A stretch of DNA of 12,969 bases from assembly GCA_003695135.1 (NCBI GenBank), contig RFIR01000006.1, forward strand, positions 1 through 12,969. The letters are read 5' to 3'. The notes beneath the pieces were generated by a model. That model was not told where the DNA came from. It saw only the letters and a program-made list of their open reading frames with translations, and ran no database searches. The position numbers and the translations under genes were made by a program. Source of the DNA: Alphaproteobacteria bacterium (GTDB lineage Bacteria > Pseudomonadota > Alphaproteobacteria > Rhodobacterales > Rhodobacteraceae). Shown here one piece after another: positions 5,723 through 12,969 of this stretch; position 1 is the stretch's first letter; every line of letters begins with the position of its first letter.

Positions 5723-6559
5723 ATGCGGCTGCTGGCCATTCTCGCGCTGGTCCTTGGCCTCGGTCTGGCCGGCACGGCGGTCTATTACGTATCTCGGGAA
5801 TTCCGCTCGATGGAGGATCGGCTGCGCAGCCAGCGCAACGAACCCGGTATCGAGCTGACCACCGTCGCCGTCGCCGTCAAGCCCTTGCGCTTCGGCCAGG
5901 TGCTCAGACGGGACGACGTGGCACTGTCGCAATGGCCGCTCGCCGCCAAGCCGCCCAACGCCTTCACCTCGCTTGAGGATCTGTTCGGACCGGAAGGGAC
6001 CAAGCCCCGCTCGATCCTGCGCATGATGGAGCCGGGCGAGCCGGTGCTCGTCTCCAAGGTCACCGATTTCGGCCAGCCGGCCGGCATCACCCAGCGGCTG
6101 CGGCCCGGCATGCGCGCCTTCACCATCAATGTGAACGTCCAGACCGGCGTCTCCGGCCTGCTGAAGGTCGGCGATTATGTCGACATCTACATCACCGGCC
6201 AGGATCGCGGCAAGCAGGTCACCAAGCTGCTGCTGGAGAAGCTGGAGCTGATCGCCATCGACCAGAATGTCGATGACAGCCGGACGGCGGCGGTGGTGGC
6301 GCGCACGGTGACGGTCGAGGTGACGCCCAAGCAGGCCGCGCTGCTGGAACTGGCCACCAACAGCGGGCGGCTGACCCTGGCCCTGCGCGGGGTCAACGAC
6401 GACACGGTGCTGGGCGATCTGCAGATCGACCGCACCGCGATCTTCGGCGCCGAGGAGGTGGTCGAGGAGGTGGCGCCCGAGGTCAAGCAGGTGGTGCGGG
6501 TGCGCCGTGGCACAACTGCAACAGAAGCGACCGAGGTTGAGGAGGTGCCGACCGAATAG
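5723..6559 (+). CDS. cpaB: Flp pilus assembly protein CpaB/RcpC
   Basis: A 278-residue periplasmic protein anchored by an N-terminal membrane segment (residues 2-23). A SAF domain follows (about 45-115: AVKPLRFGQVLRRDDVAL, EPGEPVLVSKV), then the CpaB/RcpC core with GMRAFTINVN (129-138), LKVGDYVDIYI (147-157) and TPKQAALLELATNSGRLTLALR spread over 201-222, all typical. The family is thought to sit next to the secretin, possibly gating it or binding peptidoglycan. The last ~35 residues form an acidic, valine-rich low-complexity tail (EEVVEEVAPEV, then TEATEVEEVPTE). AAGGGAG (5711-5717) precedes ATG 5723. It is the first gene of the assembly operon; cpaC follows after 156 bp of structured leader. 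Confidence 0.95.
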   Translation: MRLLAILALVLGLGLAGTAVYYVSREFRSMEDRLRSQRNEPGIELTTVAVAVKPLRFGQVLRRDDVALSQWPLAAKPPNAFTSLEDLFGPEGTKPRSILRMMEPGEPVLVSKVTDFGQPAGITQRLRPGMRAFTINVNVQTGVSGLLKVGDYVDIYITGQDRGKQVTKLLLEKLELIAIDQNVDDSRTAAVVARTVTVEVTPKQAALLELATNSGRLTLALRGVNDDTVLGDLQIDRTAIFGAEEVVEEVAPEVKQVVRVRRGTTATEATEVEEVPTE

Positions 6560-6562
6560 CAC

Positions 6563-6581
6563 CACTTTTACGGGAAAAGTG
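6563..6581 (+). other. Hairpin just after cpaB
   Basis: CACTTTT (6563-6569) and AAAAGTG (6575-6581) form a perfect 7-bp stem with loop ACGGG, three bases after the cpaB stop. It is weak thermodynamically and has no T-tract, so mRNA end protection or processing is as likely as termination. Confidence 0.4.
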
Positions 6582-6651
6582 CAGGAATTATCTCAAGTTA
6601 GACCCCTAACACCATGATTCTTGTAATCAAATCCGTGATCTAGTACCTTGC

Positions 6652-6706
6652 GACCATACTGTGGGGCAAAGACACCACAAATCCCACAGATAGTGGTCGG
6701 AAGGGA
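6652..6706 (+). promoter_or_regulatory. Structured leader directly before the cpaC ribosome binding site
   Basis: CTGTGGG (6659-6665) is the exact reverse complement of CCCACAG (6683-6689). The stem is extended by GACCA (6652-6656) with TGGTC (6694-6698) across a small internal loop, giving 12 pairs around a 17-nt loop. The cpaC Shine-Dalgarno GGAAGGGA (6699-6706) begins at the next base. A weak promoter (TTGTAA 6621-6626, TACCTT 6644-6649) would start RNA near this stem. A role in mRNA stability or translation of the secretin is inferred. Confidence 0.4.
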
Positions 6707-6715
6707 ACGAATCAC

Positions 6716-8125
6716 ATGAAGTTGAGGGACGTGATTCTCGCCGCCACGCTCGGGGCCGCGCAGCTGTTGCTACCGGGCGTTGTATCGGCACAGTCACCGA
6801 GCGTTCTGCGCATCATGCAGGGCGCGACGTCGAACAGTATCGTGGTCGCCCTGAACCGGGCGGTCGTCGTCGAAAGCTCGCGCGAGTTCGCCGAGGTTTC
6901 GGTCGCGAATCCGGGAATTGCGGATGTCGCGGCGCTTTCCAACAAGACGGTCTATGTCCTGGGCAAGGCGCCGGGGCGGACCACGCTGACGATCCTCGGC
7001 CCCGGCGGCCGTCCGATCACCAATGTCGATATCCGGGTCTCGCCGGACATCGCCGAATTCAAGGAAAGGTTGCGCGAGGTGCTGCCGGGGGAACGGATCG
7101 AGGTCCGCACCGCCAATGACGGCATCGTGCTCTCCGGCAAGGTGAGCGGCGCGCGCAAGATCGACCAGGCGCTGGAGCTTGCCGAGCGCTACGCGCCCGG
7201 CCGGGTGACCAATCTGATGCAGGTCGGCGGCACGCAGCAGGTGATGCTGAAGGTGCGCATTGCCGAGATGCAGCGCTCCACCGCCAAGTCGCTGGGCGTC
7301 AGCCTCGGCATCCGCACGCTGTTCGGCAATTTCTCGATCAACGGCTCGACCAACAACATCACCCTGACCGGGACGCCGCCCACCGCGACCTATACCCAGC
7401 CGACCGACGCCTTCGGCTCGGTGGTCGGTTCCATCGCCGCGGGCAATGCGCTCTTCGTCGATCTCGCCATCGATGCGCTGGAATCCAAGGGCATGGTGCG
7501 CACCCTGGCCGAACCGAACCTGATCGCGCTGTCGGGCGACCAGGCCAAGTTCCTCGCCGGCGGCGAGGTGCCGATCCCGGTGCCCAACGACGCCGGAATA
7601 GCCATAGAATACAAACCCTTCGGTGTCGGACTCTCGTTCCGGCCGCGGGTGATCGACGAGGATCTGATCAATATCGAGCTTGAGGCCTTCGTCAGCTCCA
7701 TCGACACCGCCAACGGCATCGTGCTGTCCACGGTCGGCGGCAACGTGCTGGCGCCCGCCTTCACCGTCCGCCGGGCCAACACCACGGTGGAGCTGCGCGA
7801 CGGGCAGAGCTTCGCCATCGCCGGGCTGTTGCAGGACGCGTTTACCGACAACGCCTCGCAGCTGCCCTGGCTCGGTGACCTGCCGGTGCTGGGCACGCTG
7901 TTCCGCAGCACCGATTTCCAGCGCAGCCAGAGCGAGCTGGTGATCATCGTCACCCCGTATCTGGTGGTACCGACCGACGAGGAAAGCATCGCCCTGCCCA
8001 CCGACCGGATCCGCATTCCCAACGAGAGGGAGCTGTTCCTGCTCGGAAAGGTCGAAGGAACCCCGACTGTGCGCGACGTCGCCCAGCAGGACTTCGAAGG
8101 CAAGTACGGCTACGTTTCGGAGTGA
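6716..8125 (+). CDS. cpaC: Tad pilus outer-membrane secretin CpaC/RcpA
   Basis: A 469-residue secretin that forms the outer-membrane channel of the Flp pilus. Signal peptide 1-25 (VVSA-Q). The N-terminal pilus-secretin domain covers about 42-110 (LNRAVVVESSREFAEVSVANPGIAD spans 46-70), followed by a BON-like domain (about 111-165: DGIVLSGKVSG at 135-145). The secretin core runs from about 170 to 417, with LAEPNLIALSGDQAKFLAGG at 264-283, the conserved WLGDLPVLGTLF (385-396) and the end strand ELVIIVTPYLV (407-417). The C-terminal ~50 residues are a soluble tail. No lipobox; outer-membrane insertion is probably helped by the lipoprotein encoded next. GGAAGGGA sits 9 nt before ATG 6716. Length and order are normal for alphaproteobacterial CpaC. 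Confidence 0.97.
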   Translation: MKLRDVILAATLGAAQLLLPGVVSAQSPSVLRIMQGATSNSIVVALNRAVVVESSREFAEVSVANPGIADVAALSNKTVYVLGKAPGRTTLTILGPGGRPITNVDIRVSPDIAEFKERLREVLPGERIEVRTANDGIVLSGKVSGARKIDQALELAERYAPGRVTNLMQVGGTQQVMLKVRIAEMQRSTAKSLGVSLGIRTLFGNFSINGSTNNITLTGTPPTATYTQPTDAFGSVVGSIAAGNALFVDLAIDALESKGMVRTLAEPNLIALSGDQAKFLAGGEVPIPVPNDAGIAIEYKPFGVGLSFRPRVIDEDLINIELEAFVSSIDTANGIVLSTVGGNVLAPAFTVRRANTTVELRDGQSFAIAGLLQDAFTDNASQLPWLGDLPVLGTLFRSTDFQRSQSELVIIVTPYLVVPTDEESIALPTDRIRIPNERELFLLGKVEGTPTVRDVAQQDFEGKYGYVSE

Positions 8126-8130
8126 GCGCC

Positions 8131-8754
8131 ATGAAAAAGTCCATAACGCTGCTGGCTTTCGCCACACTTGTGGTATCTGGTTGCGCCTCGAGGGAGGCGG
8201 GCCAGTTCGACTATGAGGAGAGCTTCGGCACCGCCACGACGGAAAACCTTCTGGTTCAGGCGGCCTATCTCCGTTCCGACCGCGTGATCCAGACCTGGCA
8301 GGCGAAATTCACGCGGGAGGTACCGGATACGGTCAACTTTGCCTTCAACAGCTACAGGCTCGATGCCGAGGCGCGTGACATCCTGCGACGGCAGGCTGCC
8401 TGGCTGAGGGCACACCGCGGCGTGCGGCTGCGGGTCTATGGCCACACCGATCTGGTCGGCTCGGACGGTTACAACAACCGGCTGGGTCTGAAGCGGGCGC
8501 GGGCCGTGGTACGCTTTCTGGTTGCAAACGGCGTACCCCGCAACCGTCTTGACGCGGTGATTTCGCGAGGTGAAAGAGAGCCAGTGGTCGACACGCCGGA
8601 TCGGGAACGCCGCAACCGTCGCACGGTGACGAAAGTGGCCGGTTTCCTGCGTGGCTTTGTCGGCGACGGGATGGACGGAAAACGTGCTGTTAATGTGTAC
8701 AGGGCTTATGTGGCCGGTACGGGAACGATAGAATCGGTCACGCCCTCGAAGTGA
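8131..8754 (+). CDS. OmpA-family lipoprotein of the Tad locus
   Basis: A 207-residue lipoprotein. The signal peptide ends in the lipobox VVSGC, with Cys18 to be lipidated. Residues 30-65 are an unassigned helical stretch; the OmpA-like peptidoglycan-binding domain covers about 66-168: VNFAFNSYRLD (68-78), YGHTDLVG (103-110), NNRLGLKRA (115-123) and RERRNRRT (158-165). Asp107 and Arg122 match the residues that hold diaminopimelate in OmpA. It likely sits in the outer membrane, binds the wall and helps the secretin, taking the place where other Tad loci have CpaD; the partner is inferred from position. ATG 8131 follows GGAG (8119-8122) by 8 nt, five bases after the cpaC stop; a GTG at 8122 overlapping that stop is an alternative but would shift the signal peptide by three residues. 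Confidence 0.9.
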   Translation: MKKSITLLAFATLVVSGCASREAGQFDYEESFGTATTENLLVQAAYLRSDRVIQTWQAKFTREVPDTVNFAFNSYRLDAEARDILRRQAAWLRAHRGVRLRVYGHTDLVGSDGYNNRLGLKRARAVVRFLVANGVPRNRLDAVISRGEREPVVDTPDRERRNRRTVTKVAGFLRGFVGDGMDGKRAVNVYRAYVAGTGTIESVTPSK

Positions 8755-8755
8755 T

Positions 8756-8833
8756 CGGGGGGGTTCCCCCGGTTGGCGTTCCTGTGTGGTTGAGTAGGAG
8801 CGAGATCTCCGGGCCGGTCCGGGTGGGACCGGC
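8756..8833 (+). other. Two strong hairpins between the lipoprotein and TadE-like genes
   Basis: CGGGGG (8756-8761) pairs with CCCCCG (8766-8771) around GGTT, starting two bases after the lipoprotein stop. GCCGGTCC (8813-8820) pairs with GGACCGGC (8826-8833) around GGGTG. Neither has a T-tract. They lie in the 114-bp gap before the first TadE-like gene, in an operon where later gaps are tiny. Likely an mRNA processing or attenuation point; this is inference. Confidence 0.5.
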
Positions 8834-8868
8834 GGGTTCCGGGGATCGCCGGGGAAGAGCGATTGGAT

Positions 8869-9420
8869 ATGCGTATACGTGGGTTTCTCGGAGCTGTGCG
8901 CCGGCGCCTGACCGAATTCGGCGCCGGAACGGCAGGTGCCGTCACGGTTGAGTTCGTCATTGCCGTGCCCCTGCTGCTGGGGGTGCTGGCCTTTGCGGTG
9001 CAGTACGGATACGCCATGCAGGTGCGCAACGCGCTGGATGTGGCCGTGCGCGATGCGGCACGCTACATGTCGCGTGCGCCCGTCGATCCGTCGACCAACA
9101 GCATCGACGCCGCCTTCCTGACCAAGGCCTCGCAGCTGGTCCATGACCGCATCGCCAGCTCGGCGTCGGTGACGGTCAACGACATGGAGATCACCGGCAG
9201 CATTGCCGCGATCAAGGCGACGGCGCGGGTCGAGCTGCCGCTCCTGCAGGTGCTCGGCTGGTTCTCGGGCGACGCCCAGGTCTCGTCGATCGACATGGTC
9301 TCCTGCGAGGGCTGGACGGTCAGCGAATCGCGCAACGCCTCCGGAACGCTCGCACAGCAGCTTTCCTCGCAACCCTTCGCGAACTGCCCTGACGGTTCGC
9401 TGGCAGCGGTGATGCCATGA
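8869..9420 (+). CDS. TadE/TadG-like pseudopilin, first copy
   Basis: A 183-residue minor pilin-like protein of the Tad apparatus. The leader ends in GTAG and the prepilin peptidase should cut between G23 and A24, giving AVTVEFVIAVPLLLGVLAF, a single membrane helix with the classical Glu5 (E28) and an aromatic at position 6 (F29). The periplasmic part holds VRNALDVAVRDAARY, as in TadE-like domains, and two cysteines (C146, C173) that may form a disulfide. ATG 8869 is preferred because GGGGAAGAG (8851-8859) is then 9 nt upstream; a TTG at 8863 would be too close. The stop overlaps the start of the next gene (ATGA at 9417-9420), so translation of the pair is probably coupled. Confidence 0.88.
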   Translation: MRIRGFLGAVRRRLTEFGAGTAGAVTVEFVIAVPLLLGVLAFAVQYGYAMQVRNALDVAVRDAARYMSRAPVDPSTNSIDAAFLTKASQLVHDRIASSASVTVNDMEITGSIAAIKATARVELPLLQVLGWFSGDAQVSSIDMVSCEGWTVSESRNASGTLAQQLSSQPFANCPDGSLAAVMP

Positions 9421-10025
9421 TGCGGAGTTTCCCTGACAGACTGCGCCGCGCCGTCCTCCGCTTCCGGCGGGAGGAGGACGCCTCGGCCACCGTCGAATAC
9501 GTGCTGATCTTCGTGCCGCTGATGGTGATGATCTTCTTCATCTTCGAGATGGCGATGGCCTATCACTGGGCGCTGGCGGCGCAGAAGGGGGTGGAGAACG
9601 GGGTGCGCTACGCCGTGACACAGGCCCCGATGCACAGCTCGCTGATCGATACCGACGGCACGGTGGTCAAGTACCAGCTCGCCGGCTCGTCAAAGCCTGG
9701 CGATCTGTGCTATTTCGGCACCTACTGTTCGCAGATCGCCACCGTCACCTGCACCGGCGGCGCCAGCATGGCGCCGGAATGCAACGCCGCCTTCATGGCC
9801 CGGCTTCTGGATGTCGTCAGCCAGCATGCCTACGGGCTGGATGCGGAAAGCCTGACCATCACCTATGCCGAAAGCGGTCTGGGGCGGGCGACCGAAACGG
9901 TCATCCCGATCATCACCGTCTCGATCAGTTCGCGGGATTTCCCGCTGGGCCTGTCACTGATGGGCATTGACACAAAATTGCCCGCAGTATCGGCCACACT
10001 GGTGGCCGAGAACATGGGCAGCTGA
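9417..10025 (+). CDS. TadE/TadF-like pseudopilin, second copy
   Basis: A 202-residue second pseudopilin. The N-terminus has the expected basic leader and then SATVEYVLIFVPLMVMIFFIF, with Glu27 and Tyr28 at positions 5 and 6 after the predicted cut. The residue before the cut would be Ala22 instead of the usual glycine (EEDA-SATVEY), so processing may be slower or differ. The periplasmic domain has QKGVENGVRYAVTQ, like TadE-type proteins, and four cysteines (C98, C104, C112, C122), suggesting two disulfides. It overlaps the previous gene by four bases and begins with two ATG codons; the first is taken. cpaE starts 14 bp after its stop. It probably acts with the first copy as a heteromeric minor pilin; assigning E, F or G is not safe by sequence alone. 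Confidence 0.87.
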   Translation: MMRSFPDRLRRAVLRFRREEDASATVEYVLIFVPLMVMIFFIFEMAMAYHWALAAQKGVENGVRYAVTQAPMHSSLIDTDGTVVKYQLAGSSKPGDLCYFGTYCSQIATVTCTGGASMAPECNAAFMARLLDVVSQHAYGLDAESLTITYAESGLGRATETVIPIITVSISSRDFPLGLSLMGIDTKLPAVSATLVAENMGS

Positions 10026-10039
10026 GGGAGCGGACAGGA

Positions 10040-11257
10040 ATGGCGTTACTCAAACGCGCCGAACACAGCGTGGAGGCTTTCGCGATCTCGCGGAATCTCG
10101 CCGCGTTCGAGGATCTCGACAAGGAGCTCGAATCGGAGTTCGACGACGGCTGGCGGTCCTTCAACCTGTTCGAGGGGCGCGAGGCGTTCGACATGAAGCT
10201 GCCCGACAGCGTGCAGTTCGTCGTGGTCGCGGTCAATGCGCAGGATGAGGAGGATCTCGATTCGGTCATCGGCGTGATTCGCCGGGCCAAGGAGGCGCGC
10301 CGGTCGGTGCTGCTGATCGCCCAGGACATCAGCCCCGCCGGCATGCATCGGCTGATGCGGTCGGGGGCGGACGACTTCGCGCCCTATCCGCTGCCGGCCG
10401 GTCTGTTGAGCGAGACCGTCACCCGGCTGCGGGAGAATGTCGGCAGGGAGCCGGAAAAGACCGAGACGCGGCGCCGGCGCAAGGGCTACATCCTGCCCGT
10501 CTACAGCGTCGCCGGCGGTGCCGGCGCGACCACCTTCGCCGTCAACCTCGCCTACGAGATGGCCGAGCATGTGCGCAAGACCGGCCTGAGGGTGGCGCTG
10601 CTCGACTTCAATTTCCAGTATGGTTCGGTGGCGACCTATCTCGATCTGCCACGGCGCGAGGCGATCTACGAGCTGATCTCCGATCCGGCCACGCTCGACC
10701 ATGACGGTCTGGCCCAGGCGCTGACCTCCTACAAGAAGCGGCTGGCGGTGCTGACCGCGCCTTCCGACGCGCTGCCGCTCGACATCATCGCGCCGGAGGA
10801 TGTGGGCAAGCTGCTGGAGATCGCGGTCACCGCCTATGACTTCGTCATCGTCGACATGCCGCAGACGCTGGTGGTCTGGTCCGATCTGGTGCTGCAGATG
10901 TGCGAGACCTTCTTTGCGGTGCTCGAGGTCGACATGCGCAGCGCGCAGAACATGCTGCGCTTCCTGCGCGCGCTGAAGGCCGAGGATCTGCCCTACGAGA
11001 AGGTGCAGTACGTGCTCAACCGCGCGCCGGGCTTCACCGATCTGACCGGCAAGAGCCGGGTCAAGCGGCTGTGCGACAGCCTCGGCATCGACATCAACAT
11101 CTTCCTGCCCGATGGCGGCAAGGCGGTGGTGAACGCCTGCGATCAGGGCACGCCTCTGGCCGATGCCGCCAGCGGCAATGCGCTGCGCAAGGAGATCCGC
11201 AAGGTCGCCATCTCGCTGGTCGAGATGGCCGAGGCGCAGGCGGCGGCGATCGCGTAG
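10040..11257 (+). CDS. cpaE: Pilus assembly protein CpaE/TadZ (degenerate MinD-type ATPase)
   Basis: A 405-residue cytoplasmic protein expected to place the pilus machine in the cell. Residues ~12-135 resemble a response-regulator receiver fold (VQFVVVAVNAQDE, then MRSGADDFAPYPL), but the position of the phospho-acceptor Asp appears to be Asn66. Residues ~148-400 are a ParA/MinD-type domain. The deviant Walker A is AGGAGATT (158-165): both lysines of the KGGxGKT consensus are absent. Walker B-like FVIVDMP (268-274) keeps its Asp272. The C-terminal part has YVLNRAPGFT and IFLPDGGKAVVNACDQGTPL, as in the CpaE family. ATG 10040 has AGGGAG (10025-10030) upstream, with GGA nearer. The lost lysines fit a scaffold or localisation role more than active ATP turnover. 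Confidence 0.93.
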   Translation: MALLKRAEHSVEAFAISRNLAAFEDLDKELESEFDDGWRSFNLFEGREAFDMKLPDSVQFVVVAVNAQDEEDLDSVIGVIRRAKEARRSVLLIAQDISPAGMHRLMRSGADDFAPYPLPAGLLSETVTRLRENVGREPEKTETRRRRKGYILPVYSVAGGAGATTFAVNLAYEMAEHVRKTGLRVALLDFNFQYGSVATYLDLPRREAIYELISDPATLDHDGLAQALTSYKKRLAVLTAPSDALPLDIIAPEDVGKLLEIAVTAYDFVIVDMPQTLVVWSDLVLQMCETFFAVLEVDMRSAQNMLRFLRALKAEDLPYEKVQYVLNRAPGFTDLTGKSRVKRLCDSLGIDINIFLPDGGKAVVNACDQGTPLADAASGNALRKEIRKVAISLVEMAEAQAAAIA

Positions 11258-11281
11258 CGCGGGCCTGATTGGGAGTAAGCC

Positions 11282-12709
11282 ATGTTCAAGAGGTTCCAGC
11301 AGAGGCAGGAGGTGCCGCCGTCGCCCTCGATCGACACCTCCCACAAGGAGGCGATCCGCGCCATCCGCACCCGTGCCCCGGTGCCGGTGGATGCCCCGGG
11401 CGACGAGCCGGCCGAGCCGAGCCGCGACCAGAAGCGCCGGCAGAAGCTGCTCGACGTCAAGGTCGATCTGCATCGCCGGCTGCTGGAGACGCTGAACCTT
11501 TCGGTGCTCGACAAGGTGCCGGAGGCCGATCTGCGCCGCGAGATCGCGATCATCGCGCGCGAGGGCCTGCGCGAGATGTCCATGGTGCTGAATGCGCAGG
11601 AGGTCGAGCAGCTCAACAGCGAGCTCTATGACGAGGTCACCGGGCTGGGGCCGCTCGAGCCGCTGCTGAAGGACCAGACCGTCACCGACATCATGGTCAA
11701 TGGTCATTCGCAGGTCTTCGTGGAGCGTCACGGCAAGCTGGAGCTGACCGATACCCAGTTCAAGGACGAGCGGCACCTGCTGCGGGTGATCGACAAGATC
11801 GTGTCGGCGGTCGGCCGGCGCATCGACGAGAGCCAGCCCTGGGTCGATGCCCGCCTTGCCGATGGCAGCCGCGTCAACGCGCTGGTGCCGCCCTGCGCGG
11901 TGGACGGGCCGCTCCTGTCCATCCGCAAGTTCTCGCAGAAGAAGCTCTCCATCGACCGGCTGATCGAGAACGGCGCGTTTTCGGAGGAGATGGCCGCCTA
12001 TCTGCAGGCCGTGGTGGCAACAAGGCTCAACGTGATCGTCTCGGGCGGCACCGGCTCGGGCAAGACCACCACGCTCAACGCGCTGTCCTCCTTCATCGAC
12101 AATTCCGAGCGTATCGTCACGATCGAGGACACCGCCGAGCTGCAGCTGCAACAGGTCCATGTCGGGCGGATGGAAAGCCGGCCGGCCAATGTCGAGGGAA
12201 AGGGCGAGGTCAGCCAGCGCGACCTCCTGCGCAACGCGCTGCGCATGCGTCCCGACCGCATCATCGTCGGCGAGTGCCGCGGCGCCGAGGTCATCGACAT
12301 GCTTCAGGCGATGAACACCGGCCATGACGGCTCGATGACCACCATTCACGCCAACTCGCCGCGCGACACCATCGGCCGCATCGAGAACATGATGGCGATG
12401 ACCGGCGTCGACATGCCGCTTCGGGCGATGCGAAACCAGATCACCTCGGCGGTCAACGTCATCGTCCAGGTCAGCCGCCTGTCGGACGGCTCGCGCCGGA
12501 TGATCTCGATCCAGGAGGTGACCGGCATGGAGGGCGAGATCGTCGCCATGCAGGAAATCTTCAAGTTCCAGCGCGATGGTGTGGATGCCGACGGGCGGGT
12601 GGTCGGCGCCTTCATGCCGACCGGCATCCGCTCGTCCTATTCGGAACGCTTCCGGCAATGGGGCTATGACCTGCCGGCCAGCATCTATGCGCCGCGACGC
12701 AGCGCCTGA
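11282..12709 (+). CDS. cpaF: Tad pilus assembly/retraction ATPase CpaF/TadA
   Basis: A 475-residue hexameric secretion ATPase that powers Flp pilus assembly from the cytoplasmic face. Residues 1-60 are a proline- and charge-rich linker, followed by the N-terminal domain (about 61-210, with LYDEVTGLGPLEPLL and TVTDIMVNG). The catalytic domain has Walker A GGTGSGKTT (255-263, Lys261), the Asp box TIEDTAELQL (280-289), Walker B RIIVGECRG (326-334, Glu331) and the His box GSMTTIHANS (350-359, His356). All key residues are present, so it should be active. GGGAG (11271-11275) precedes ATG 11282 by 6 nt. It is 24 bp after cpaE and 11 bp before tadB, in one operon. Confidence 0.98.
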   Translation: MFKRFQQRQEVPPSPSIDTSHKEAIRAIRTRAPVPVDAPGDEPAEPSRDQKRRQKLLDVKVDLHRRLLETLNLSVLDKVPEADLRREIAIIAREGLREMSMVLNAQEVEQLNSELYDEVTGLGPLEPLLKDQTVTDIMVNGHSQVFVERHGKLELTDTQFKDERHLLRVIDKIVSAVGRRIDESQPWVDARLADGSRVNALVPPCAVDGPLLSIRKFSQKKLSIDRLIENGAFSEEMAAYLQAVVATRLNVIVSGGTGSGKTTTLNALSSFIDNSERIVTIEDTAELQLQQVHVGRMESRPANVEGKGEVSQRDLLRNALRMRPDRIIVGECRGAEVIDMLQAMNTGHDGSMTTIHANSPRDTIGRIENMMAMTGVDMPLRAMRNQITSAVNVIVQVSRLSDGSRRMISIQEVTGMEGEIVAMQEIFKFQRDGVDADGRVVGAFMPTGIRSSYSERFRQWGYDLPASIYAPRRSA

Positions 12710-12720
12710 GGAATGCGAGG

Positions 12721-12969
12721 ATGACCGAACCCCTCATCTATGCCGCGATCTTCGTCGGCGTGCTGTTCATGGTCGAAGGCGTGTATCTGCTCGTCTTCGG
12801 CAAGTCGGTCCGCCTGCAGTCCAAGGTCAACCGCCGGCTGGAGCTTCTGGAAAAGGGCGAGGATCCCGAGGAGGTGCTCGCGCAGCTGCGCAAGGAACGC
12901 GAGCAGCATTCCGAGCGCGGCGGCTTCCCGCTGCTGGCCCCGCTCAACGAGAATGCCGCCAAGGCCAAC
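12721..12969 (+). CDS. tadB: Tad inner-membrane platform protein TadB (5' part)
   Basis: The first 83 codons of a gene that runs off the right edge. The N-terminus MTEPLIYAAIFVGVLFMVEG is a membrane helix (about 6-27), followed by a cytoplasmic stretch rich in charged residues (VNRRLELLEKGEDPEEVLAQ within 36-57). This matches the start of alphaproteobacterial TadB (CpaG), a type II secretion F-domain protein that forms the platform contacting CpaF; the F domain itself lies beyond the window. Position right after cpaF supports the call. GAGGA (12708-12712), overlapping the cpaF stop, serves as ribosome binding site 8 nt before ATG 12721. TadC is expected next but is not visible. Confidence 0.88.
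   Translation, partial: MTEPLIYAAIFVGVLFMVEGVYLLVFGKSVRLQSKVNRRLELLEKGEDPEEVLAQLRKEREQHSERGGFPLLAPLNENAAKAN

Noticed and set aside
5204..8167. Long minus-strand open frames opposite flp2/cpaB and cpaC
   Set aside because: The same antisense effect; cpaB and cpaC are unmistakable on the plus strand.
10046..12658. 870-codon open frame on the minus strand opposite cpaE and cpaF
   Set aside because: It is the antisense mirror of two clearly conserved genes in GC-rich DNA; its His/Asp/Arg/Gln-rich composition is typical of such mirrors and it has no recognisable domain.

Overview
The window is GC-rich, with strong GC preference at third codon positions. It looks like chromosomal DNA of an alphaproteobacterium, most likely from the Rhodobacterales (Paracoccaceae/Roseobacteraceae) or a close relative. 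The evidence is the gene order and sequence flavour of the Tad (Flp) pilus locus: two very short Flp pilins with a GAVTVDWVVLTA core, a CpaE without Walker lysines, and an OmpA-type lipoprotein where CpaD is often found. No rRNA, tRNA, CRISPR array, transposase or phage gene was seen.

Left part (1-3746), housekeeping and unknown genes. A non-coding stretch carries a 165-bp palindromic element (79-243). It is followed by a minus-strand GNAT acetyltransferase, a plus-strand flavin-reductase-domain protein, and mobB (molybdenum cofactor nucleotide attachment). Next comes an exported 473-residue protein of unknown function, built from about seven or eight copies of a ~38-residue unit marked by a Gly-Trp motif. 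It has its own plausible promoter and is the most novel item in the window.

Middle (3795-5597), pilus start. A lytic transglycosylase on the minus strand is divergent from the first Flp pilin gene, and a second Flp pilin gene follows 348 bp later. Each pilin gene ends in a hairpin terminator, so both could be transcribed as short abundant mRNAs separate from the assembly genes.

Right part (5723-12969), pilus assembly operon, all on the plus strand: cpaB, cpaC (secretin), an OmpA-like lipoprotein gene, two TadE/TadF-type pseudopilin genes, cpaE, cpaF (ATPase) and the first 83 codons of tadB. CpaF powers assembly, TadB is part of the inner-membrane platform, CpaE is expected to place the machine, CpaC forms the outer-membrane pore, CpaB and the OmpA-like lipoprotein probably support that pore and anchor it to peptidoglycan, and the transglycosylase may open the wall. 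The prepilin peptidase (CpaA/TadV) and TadC/TadD are not in the window; the locus runs off its right edge.

The gaps inside the pilus locus are unusually rich in hairpins (after flp1, after flp2, before cpaC, before the first TadE-like gene). These may set the large expression differences that a pilus needs between pilin, secretin and motor.
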